From NCBI GenBank assembly GCA_020650975.1, contig JAIPMN010019003.1, positions 1-23,779 of the forward strand: 23,779 nucleotides of DNA. The letters run 5' to 3'. How positions within the stretch are numbered: the first letter of the stretch is position 1; the number at the start of each line of letters is the position of its first letter. A program made the translations under genes and the position numbers. Of this stretch, positions 1 through 10,700 are shown piece by piece. The notes below the pieces were generated by a model. It saw nothing but the letters and a program-made list of their open reading frames with translations. It was not told the DNA's origin and did no database searches. Origin of the DNA: Apostichopus californicus (lineage: Eukaryota; Echinodermata; Holothuroidea; Aspidochirotida; Stichopodidae).

Positions 1-3000
1 TCATTTTCCTTTAAAGAAACCAGAGTTGAGAAGTGTTAAGACGTGTTGTTAGTACAGTAAAAATATAGTTTTTTCGGCTCACTCAAATTTATCCCACCAT
101 CTTAAATAGTAGTAAGATCAAAGACTATCATTTACCTCAAAAATGTTCCTACTACCTTTCATGAAATAGTAAAAACAAGTTTTGAACACACACAACAAAT
201 AGATTTAACCAGTGGTAATATTGGAAAGATGGGGCAGGGTTGAAAAACAGTCGCACCGCAGAAAGTTTAAGCTATTTCACTGTCTGTCATAGGAATAGTT
301 TGGGGTAGCAAGCTATGAAGTGCAAGGAAGCCAAGAGTATTCCCTTTTTTTTTTACCCAAGTTTATTTCAGAAGCCAGACGTCTTCTCTCATGCTCAATG
401 AGAAATATATCCCTTGTTGTATGCTACCATTGCCTGTATCTGTTTACGTAGAGATGTATTCAAAGAATAATCTCAGCGGTTGCCAATGAATAAATATCCA
501 ATATTTCTCCTCGGCTGCACTTTCCTTTCTTCCTGAAGATGCAAGTAAATGATAAACATCTGAAACTGCTAGAAAAAAAAGGAAAGACGTACTACTCAAT
601 ATGGAATGTTTCAGAGAATCTGGCACCAAACCTCAGAAAAACGTAGTACTGCCTAAGAAGCTGAACACATTTCTCAGTTTATTTCATTGATTGCATTTAA
701 GATAGGGAAATTTAAAAATAGTAGCCTAGTACTACTTAAAACAAGTAATAATATATATCTTGCATTTAAAAGAAATACAAACTTGAGTGATGTTAATTAG
801 GAGAAGAAATTATAGCACCTTTCAGAAACAAACACCAAAATCTGCCAATCCACTCCTTTGATACTTCAATAATTGAATTTTGCATGACGCACTGCCTATG
901 CAATATAAATACGGTGCACAACGTTTAAGATTGTAACAATAACAAGCGACAGACACGCCTCCACCCCACCCACCCCCATCTGCTTACTTCTTGAAATGTT
1001 TTATGCCAATACGCAGCTTGTAATAAATGTTAATACCTTAAGTACTAACTTACTAATATAAATACTAGCCCATACTAGCCTACCCCTTACATACATAAAT
1101 CCACAGCCCTGCTCATGAATTATGGGCTTGCCTTTATCCCATAGCTAATGACATATGAGAAATGCTCTGACTGAGTATACCTTTGGCCTATGGAGTTGGG
1201 TTAACAACTTTCAGTAATCTCATGAACGGAACTCGTCGCTTATCTCCAATATTAAGCCTTGTTGCGATTAGCCGCAGCGGCTTCCTGACTCGGGAAAAAC
1301 ATAAGCCTAATATAGTAACACCAATATAATACTTGCTAACACTGACTATAGGCTTAGGCTTGGATTAACATTCAAAACGTTATGACTAGGCTTCGCGCTA
1401 TTTGGTCGCACGATTCTGCACTGTATAGCTTATTAAGTACAGCCAAGGAGACAACTATACGTATTGATAACGACACGAGAACAGTGTAGTTAAACCGAGA
1501 TCCAAACAGTTCTCTACTAAGACGCATCTTAGTGTAAGTCGAGTCCGCAGAAAACTACGTCCTGTGTGCCTAATTCTATTTTAGTGAACAGGTCCCAGGT
1601 TCATAAACGTTAACTTAAGAGTGTTAAAGCTCAAATGCCTTTGAAATTATTTCATTCGTAGTGTACGTGAATTAAGTCTGAGGCACTGATTCTTAGGATG
1701 GGGATTAAGTGATTGTTTTCCTAACAAAATCGACATAGCAATTGTAACAATAGAAATATTTTTTAGAGCACTGTTCATTATTTCGCGATTAATGTTTCAG
1801 TTCCCTAGCTAAATAATCTGCCCTGCGAACAATGTGATCTTTGCATTTGAATCGATAATTGCCCTCTACCACCAGACAATTTATATGATACAGGAAAGAA
1901 ATCTTAGACAGCTTAGTCGATAAAGCTAAGTTATTGAATAGTCAATATCTTAAATGAGCATTAAATATTACAGGCGATCTTCATAACCATATATTTATAA
2001 CTTAGCAATGTAATTTGTTACAATATTCACAGATGATGAGCAAATAAGAGAGTAGATGGTTAGGATAAGACGTTTCAATCACATTGTAATTTTCTTTCTT
2101 TTCTTTCAACTGATATGGGGGGATTTGAACAACATGAAAGAACTTCATGTACAGGTTCTTACAAAATTACTATAAATGACGTAGAGATACCTCTGGTTGG
2201 CCGGCTTCGGCTGATTTGATGCTCGTAGGGCGTGTCACATCCCATTGTAGTCGACAACAGGTTATAGATCGGGGTTCAAGATAGTGTCAAACATGATCAA
2301 TGAAGGGAAGTTTAACAAAAGAAGGTGACGACAGTTAGAACATCACGGAGAACGATGTCGTCCGACGTATACACATTTAAGTCTCTTTGCTGTAAACTCC
2401 AGATAGCGGGATTTTAGGAGAGAAAACCACCAAAGGGGAACCCGTGGAGCATGGAAATAGCTACTAAATTGAACATTATGATATGCACAGTCAATATCAG
2501 GGAACAATAAAAACCATGACGTCATGTAAAAGATAAACGTACAAATGGTTCATTCATTAGTACATGAGAAGAGGCACTCCCAATACATGTGTACGATGTA
2601 ACATAATTCCTCTAACGTAGAATTGCATTTCGAGTTTATAAGTAGAATTGCAAATACAATTTCACTTCAGTAGAATGCATTCCACGTAGGTTAAATTAAG
2701 GGGTAAATGTTAAACGGCTTTCCATAGAGTCAGGGATCTTTTGAATTATCCAAAAAGATAGTCATGCATTCTGAAGCGTATGCAGCGGTCTGCCGGCAAG
2801 AACGCGCTGGAAACGGTTTTTTTTGTGGGTAGCTGAAACCGAAGGATGTAAATCGCCTCACCAATGGATTCGCGCCTGACAACTGCACTCTTACTGACTA
2901 TGAGAAAAAGGGGTGGGCAAACTTCACCGGGAGTGCAACTGATATTACTTAACAAAAAAAAAAGAATACACTACAATTATAATTTATGTATCTGAGAGCC

Positions 3001-4550
3001 CTTGTTGGGGACCAGGCAGAGGAGGGGGAGGGGCGATTCTCGAAGCTACATATTGTTTAGATATTGCATATTCACCTATAGCGAGTTTAAACCACAAAAA
3101 ATACATTGGAAAGGCGGACATTTAATTTCTCTAGAATGTATTTCATAGTGTCCTCGTGAGGACACAGCCGGCATGACCCCCAAACTATGGGAGATGTAGC
3201 GTCGTTAGGAATTTCTTGGTAACTCGTATAGATTTTTATACACAAAAACACAAGTCAGAAAAGAAGAATTACAGTTCCCTGGAATGTTTTCAACGCTGAA
3301 ATATGAGCTTGTGACTGACTCGGCATGGACTGAGGACTGATCCCATGCATATAGCAATAAGTAAAGTGCTACATGCCAGCTTTCAGGGGTGTCCAGTGAC
3401 AAAATGGAATACATTTAACTCATATTTAGCTTAATGAAAGAGAAGAACAAAAGTTGCCTTTACATTTTTATTAAGCTAATTTTCTGTTATCAGAAAATAC
3501 CAGCCAGATTCATAACGCCATAAACTAACAGACAATTCATCTATACGTATAACATAAACTAAAGCTTTTATTTTACTACAGCTTTATTTTTGGCGAAAAT
3601 GGTTACCAATAAATCAACCATTGAAAAAAAGGTAAACTTATTACAGTTGTAAAGAATCCAAATCTTTTTGGAAGGTCTGGATTTTGAGATTGAGAGGATG
3701 CGCGTAACGTAAGTCACAGATAAATCAAATGAAGTGGCAAGAAAATGCTCCTTTCGAGAGAGTAGCGAGAGAGAGCTAAACTGTGAAGAGAAAATGGACA
3801 GGTAGGGATACACAAAATGTGTAACAAAATATATTTCAAAGGTGAGACATGCCTATTAATCCTCACTAACAATGCACCAATCAGTATTGTGTGAGAAGAA
3901 TACCCAAAGAGGGCACAAGTATGTTTTTAACGGTCATAAACAATGGACAAGAGTTCACAGTAATTTCATAGTCTTTTTACGCTGAACTGGTAACTTTATC
4001 TTCATATCGAACCAATAATTTGAGTTCTTCGTTTCATTTTCTTGTAGCATGATGAAACACATAGATAACCGTATGTACTTCTTTATTTATTTACATTGAA
4101 AAGAGCGTTTTATGGATCCAAATAAACACTTATAAGCTGATATAACCTAAGCCAGTATAATTATATGACGATTCACAGACAGGTACTCAGTACTTAGTCT
4201 ATGCTAAATCTCTCAGTTCTTTGGCTAACGTTCAAATATTTGTGAAATCAATATCTTCACACTGAACAGCTGATGGCTTCATCGGCGGCTGGTGATGTTT
4301 TGGCCATGAACACCAGAGATAATTGTAAGTCAGTATACCTAAAGATAGTAAACTCAAATCGAATTTAACTCCATAGAATTAACAAGTAAACAGGTCTATG
4401 GCTAAGCTGAGAAGTATTAACAATAAGGTACAAAGTCTAATTTTAAAATGTCAATACTAATCTCACTTTATAGCGACTTTTGCCATTACCACATAATGAT
4501 ACCGATGCATGTCAAAACTACGAATATATTTACTGCAGGGATATGGAAAA
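1..4550. other. Long stretch without a supported gene
   Basis: I see no exon with coding character and matched splice sites on either strand here. Short open frames such as 2343-2525, 2746-2955 and 3568-3813 on the minus strand lack domain signatures, Ig or kinase motifs, or consistent splice boundaries. The stretch holds AT-rich DNA, a C-rich tract at 961-977, a G-rich patch near 3007-3034 and a GA-rich patch near 3757-3776. It lies downstream of the minus-strand receptor gene, so part of it may be that gene's distal 3'UTR or an intergenic spacer. Confidence 0.6.
961..977 (-). other. Candidate G-quadruplex tract
   Basis: The plus strand reads C runs of 2, 4, 3 and 5 separated by single A residues. 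The minus strand therefore carries closely spaced G runs able to form a two-tetrad quadruplex, with longer runs as spares. No gene is seen next to it, so any role is unknown. Confidence 0.35.
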
Positions 4551-4556
4551 TTTAAT
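4551..4556 (-). terminator. Candidate polyadenylation signal ATTAAA of the pseudokinase receptor
   Basis: The minus strand reads ATTAAA about 125 bases past the stop codon of the receptor gene. This is the commonest variant of AATAAA. No strong GT-rich downstream element is obvious, so the true cleavage site could lie further on, for example near TTTATT (AATAAA on the minus strand) at 4082-4087. Confidence 0.3.
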
Positions 4557-4681
4557 ATAAGGGCTGAGCCGTTTCAATGCAAAGTATCATCCGGTATGGA
4601 TATTTTCATTCTGATCAACTAATTAGGGCATAATATATACACTAAAGGAAACTGTAACTGTTGAAATTGTCGTCCGTTGAA

Positions 4682-4756
4682 TTAAAAGTTCACTTCATTG
4701 TAGTCGTTTGGTTCTAACTCGATGTAACTTGTATCTGCTGCTTGCGTCATATCCAC
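4682..4756 (-). CDS. Pseudokinase receptor exon 14: C-terminal tail with two Tyr motifs and stop
   Basis: 24 codons plus TAA. The tail is acidic and carries DTSYIEL (Y708) and NDYNEV (Y716), both of YxxL/V type, close to the ITIM/ITSM consensus. The acceptor is ATTCTCAG and the phase is 0, consistent with exon 13. Confidence 0.85.
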   Translation of the reverse strand: MDMTQAADTSYIELEPNDYNEVNF

Positions 4757-7700
4757 CTGAGAATTTGATGTGTAGAGGACGTAGTTATATAATGTACTTG
4801 AAAGAAATATTGTCAAAGACCAAAACGATCGAGAAAGATGGAACTGATACTCCTCGTTGCAATTATTACATTCCCATTGAATAAACCAATTAATCAACCA
4901 TTTAAGAAATTACCTAATCTAAGATTGAGTATATATTTCAAAAGGCGTACTTGGTCTACGGTAACTCTGAAAATGGAGCAACATTACAGATTTTTTGTTT
5001 CAAATATTGTTCTTACTTGTATTAAACAAATAAAATGTATTACATTTCAAATAATCTCAGATTCGCTAAGACGATTGACTAAAATGGAGTAGTGATGAAA
5101 TTGTTTGACAATAACAGTTTGTTTTCTGTAAATTATTTTTAATTAATACCTTTGCAATACCCTCATATAGTGCCTCGATTTTGTTGCGGACCTTCATGAT
5201 GGTCGGTCTCTGTCGAGAGTTCTTGTGCCAGGTAGAAAGCATAAGGTTGTATCTGAAAATAGAACGATATTGTAAGTTATACATATTTAACGTGAATGAA
5301 ACTGACGTTGGATATGTCAGTGCATCATAACACTTTTGAATTGAAATGTAATAAATTAATAATCAAGGCCATTCCGTAGTGAGCTTCATATTAGTTCAGA
5401 TGACTAACATCAGTGACGTTCTGAATGTGTTGAAGCTAATAAAATAGCAATGGAATTACAACCTTTGTTATTTTTGTGTGTGTATTCTTACTTACATACA
5501 ACATATACTACAGTTTCATCGTATCGTGCAGATTGTACAACGCAACTTCCAATACATCGGATACGCATCACAATGCTTAAACTTGCAAATAGTGCAAGCA
5601 TTTGTTAATTGCACCGGTGCTCATTGTTACAAATAAGGATCGATGAAAATAAGTATTTTGTTCATACATGGCTCCTGGACAACAGTCTGGTTGTTCCAAG
5701 CATTTCAATTGCCTAATGTGTCCTTCTATCTCCTTGACGGTATTTGTCTGGTATGGAGCTTCTCCTACGAAAATAAACATATGGTTAGTTATTTTCAGCA
5801 CAATTATATGTGTCACCAACTGGTCATGCCAGACTTAACAGAACATTTTGCTGAAATGTATTCTTCAACTTAAAGTTTACATTGATAAAGTGTGTCTACA
5901 ACTATAACTTACAACCGCAACCCCAATAATTATAATAACAATTAAGAAAGTGAAGTATATGAACCAGCAACTGTATTCTCTTGAACGTCATTTCCAATTA
6001 ATATGAAATTGGTAGTTTGAAATAATTACCGAATGAAAATATTTCCCAGAGAAGTATCCCGAAGGACCAAATGTCAGACGAGATGCCGTACTCGCTCAGA
6101 AAAATTGTTTCGGGAGGCAACCAAGCTATGGGTGGATTTTTCTGGAAAGCGATAAAGAATACTCAGTTTTACAAAGGATATGTCGCACTTCATTTTAAAA
6201 TAATATTATACTTCAACACATGTCATAACTCTGCAATTGTTACAACTTAGATACATCGAGATTAGAATGACTCACACTTTCTGTCAAGTTGGTGATTCTA
6301 TCCTCACTAAGATCAATCGGGAAAAAGTCGAAGAGTTTTGGCCTCATCTTATCCCCCAAAAGGACTTTTCTAGCGGCCAGTGCAGGATGACAAAACTGTG
6401 AACAGAACAAAGTACCCTGGTTGTTGCAGAATTAACATCGTATAACTTTGCGATTTCCGCTTCACAACAAGAGGAAGAGGAAAATGTCTTTTCTAAATAA
6501 ACATGTGTTCGGTTCAAAACATTTACATTTGAAGAAATATTTATATTAGCAAGTAACTTGTATTGCTCTCTGGAGTTGAAATATACACACATTTAATACA
6601 ATTTTCATTAAAGTTCTTTGCTTCAACATTTTCATTACTGCCCTAGCCCCAGTGTTAGACACTACCATAGAATCAATGTCATAGTATTGGCAGCTACCTG
6701 ATTAGAATGCAGGAAAGCTAGGGCATCTGCAATTTCCTTGGAAAACACAATGGGATGTTGCAAATCGCTGTCATTGCCTTTCTCGGTGCTATTCAATTCT
6801 CTCTTTGGCTGATAGCTTGTTTGCAGCAAATCTCGCAAGTTTCCATTCGCGATATATTCTTGATAGATAAAGTACGGCACTGTTGGTAGAGGTAAGAATC
6901 ATTTTTTTGAACTGTCAGGCAACACCTTTGAAAATTGTTTCTTGTATAAAGAGTCATATATGAGAATAGAGTGTGATATGCTGTCTGGAGATCAATTAAC
7001 ATTTAATAAAATTGGGCAACAATATAATTCGTTTTTAAAGTGTTATCATACAATGCAGGTTCTTATACATATCCTTAATTGGGGTTTAAAAAGGAATCCA
7101 GTGGTTTGAAATTGCATTAACTTACCTTCATCTAGGGAGGACCCAATATAGTTCACGATGTTTTGGTGGATTTCAAGTTGACGTAGAGCAGATGCGAGCT
7201 TTAAAAAGTTATAACCGTCTTTCATTTTTGCCTTTTCTGTCAAATATATTAGTAAATTATCGTCAATCGACTAAATTTAAAAAAATTCAATGTTTTATTA
7301 ATTTAAAAGAGAAGGATAAATTAGTTAAGGCAAAACTTCTTAACTCTTAATGAATAACAATATCAATTGTTCTCTAAACCATGTTCGTTCAAAGTATATC
7401 TTCAAATAGCTGCTTGTTTTAATATCAACTTTATGTGATATATATTATATTTATTTTATGTTGCACTTACGAATTCTTTCATTGCATGTTGATCTTTGAT
7501 ATTTTATATGAAGTGGCTAAATTTACTTAATTTATGCTTATAGAAACACAAGGAATGCATGTCTAATTCACATCATGTAACGTAATAATGTAAATAAACT
7601 TCGCAGTTTACTTTTAGCTACCTGAGACTGTCTTAGCGACGATAAACTCATTGTCTGGATAATCCTTACGACTCGCTTTCCAATAAGAAAAAACACTTCC

Positions 7701-10700
7701 AGCGGGAAATAGCGAAATTAGTTCCACAGAGAGTCTAAAACTTGCTGTCTCCGTTTCTTCAATCTTTGATTCTTTTTTGGGTGCAACGACCGGAATTTTT
7801 TGGGAAGCTGATGATGGCGAGATGTAAAGGTAACACAGTTTGCTTCAAAAAACTTAAACTGTATTATATCTTGATTCCATGCAATACTAGAGTGACAAAT
7901 ATAATTTTCCGTTCAAGATAATCTAAAGGAAAGATTTCAAGTTCTACACAGCATCTACCTGTTTACGAACATCAATTATAAAATAAGCATATAAAATAAA
8001 AGTGATATTAGTTAATAACACCTCGGTAGTAATGCGTTGTACTTTACATTACAACTATATAGACAACATATCTAAAACAATATTAAGATAATTTAGATGG
8101 AATTAAATGATTTTTAGAGAAGCATAGCTACAAACCTTCGGAGTGATCCTTGTTGCTAAGCGTTTTGGTCTTCACTGTGCTAGACGGCAAAAACGACACA
8201 ATGTTACAGAACATTTAAAACTAACTTTTGTTAATTTTAAGTGATAAAATGTGACTGATGGTTTATTCAAATTAAGAACTTGTACACTGCCTCGAAATAT
8301 AAATGATAGTTCATGACGTTTCACGTAACCTGATTTTTTTCTTCTCTAGGACACAATGATACATATTTTATTGAAATTTGAAGTTTGTTACAAACTCACA
8401 ACAATAAAGTATAAAATTTACCCTACCATGCATAAAACGCAGTCGCCACGGTATCTGTAAACATACGAGTAAAAAATACATGAAAACGCATGATCAGAAT
8501 GTCTCAACAGCTTATGTGAAATATTTTTGAGTTGTAACATTTACTAGCAGGAGAGGGCAAGATAATGTAAGCTTTATATCTCGCTCTCTGTATCTTTCTT
8601 TTCGTGCACTATTTCCTAGTCCGATAGACGTTCAGTAATGAACAGATGTGAAGCTGATCAAGAGATGTGCACACTTCATTTTTTATAATATGATAAAGAA
8701 TGTCATGACTAGTGCATCATATATGTGTCAAAAGTGAATGTGACGTAATACACCTCTCCCAACTTTTCCAATCAACGCCGCCAATCATCATTCATCTGTC
8801 CATTAATTACGCTCAACTGGATACGACATTGGTATTTTGATTTATCGGTTTGTAATACGAAATCTAATATGTAGTTCTATAAAATTAAATAATACCTTGT
8901 TTTCGCTTCTTGTACACGAAACATGCGAGAAGGCACGTTACGCAAAGAAATAAAGTAACCAGCCCGACAAACATTATTATAGTAGTGGTGTCTGTGAATT
9001 AACAATTTGAAATAAAGTTAAGTTCGAAATGGAGATATACTCTTTACAACACAAACAGTGAATTACATAACACCTTAGATGTAACGTCAGGGCCAGTGAC
9101 TCTTAATTTGTTCACGAAAGTTTTAGTTAACTGTTCATAACAATTAGCTTTCCGGATACCAATATAATGAAAATGAAATGGAATAACAATCTTTTAAATA
9201 TTCTCTTCATGCTTTAATTGTTACTGCCTGGATGGGATAAATCATCCATATAACAATTGGAATTAAAAACACGAGACAAATCGAGAGGTAACGTAATAAT
9301 TACACTGGATATTATTATGTGTTTTCGACCCACCATTAATCTTAATATCCAGTGTCGCGTGTTGCATCAAGGAGGAAGAAGATAGATTGCTTGAACAGGA
9401 AATGTGGATTCTTCCCTTTACTGTAACATTCAGGTAACTTTCGTAATCCAGTAATATCGGGTTATTAACATTAGGCTTGTTTAATGTCCCGGTATCGATA
9501 TATTGGTCGATGCTTCCAGACTTCCAAAGCAAACTAGCTTCTGGCCGAGAACCAAACGCCACACATTTGAGAACGACCACTTCTCCGTGATATGTCATTA
9601 TTTCTCCAGAAATGTTGATATTGTTTATTTGAATTTTTACGTCTGGTATTGCTGTAACGAGAAAACTTCATCATAAATATAATTGGAAAATTCGTCGAGG
9701 AAAATGTAAACAATGAGAACGTTTTAGCTGCGGTTCTTAAGTTATACAATAAGTGCAACATGACAACTATCACATGCATAGTTACAATCACTGGTGATAC
9801 CTTTTATCATAACTTCTAATCTCCTTGAGTTACTTAGACTATGCACTATTTTACCAAATTTACCATATATAGGAAGTTTGTTTCCTGCAACAATAGTATC
9901 ATCGTTCTCGCTAGAGTAATTTCTTTCACATGTCATGAATATTTCAATTGCATTCTCTGGGAATTCCATAGCGTATGTGATCGATCCAGTATCGGTGCGG
10001 AACGTTCGATTAGAAACGTCAATTAAACCGTCTTCATGTACATATCTTGTCATGGTTGAAAGTTCCACAATTTCGCTTTTCTTGCAGTTTTTCTTTTGAG
10101 TACATGAAATCGTGTACATTGTTCCAGTCGTTATAAAGCTCAGTGCCTCTATGTCTTTGCCATTCAGGGAAAACTTGGATTGGCAATCTGAAATTGATTA
10201 AGTGAAATTCTGTTTCAATGATTTATTAATTAAGATCTTTAGATCAAGATATGACAAGACAAAACAAAACTCTCATCATGCCGTTTTATTACACCTCATA
10301 TCTTGCAGTTTATGTAAGAAATTGTCAAATTTACAACATTACGTGAAAGTTGCTTTGTGCATAGAATGTATATGACCATCAAGTTAGGGAATGAAAGAAA
10401 ACAATTACTATATATTTAACTGTAATTTTACATTGTTAACACATTTTATTAAATTGTAATATAACGATAACTTGACTTGGTTACATCTAAGCTATCAACG
10501 TGGAAACATTGCGTAATATATGGTGTTCTTTTTTTTTCTTAATAATAACTGTTTCCTAATAGTTTTCGGTCAGAATATTGTATGTTAATGAACTGCCTTA
10601 AAAAATTAAGATATCTTTGTAGGTCATACCATCTAATTCAAGAAAATGCTCTTTAAGTACTTTTCGATTCACAAGGCAAGCGTATGTGCCTTCATTTTGT

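Noticed and set aside
2196..2285. tRNA-like or SINE-like segment (GC-richer, GGGGTTCAAGAT resembling a B box)
   Set aside because: No convincing A box, cloverleaf, terminal repeat or second copy in the window.
2746..2955. Minus-strand open frame of 69 codons in a GC-richer patch
   Set aside because: No domain signature, no matched splice sites, and the composition alone does not make it a gene.
3148..3165. Perfect 8-bp palindrome GTGTCCTC/GAGGACAC with a 2-base spacer
   Set aside because: It is short, isolated and without a neighbouring gene or T tract; chance or an ordinary DNA-binding half-site pair cannot be separated.
5643..5873. Plus-strand frame overlapping exon 12 of the pseudokinase
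   Set aside because: It is a shadow of the minus-strand kinase exon and adjoining intron.
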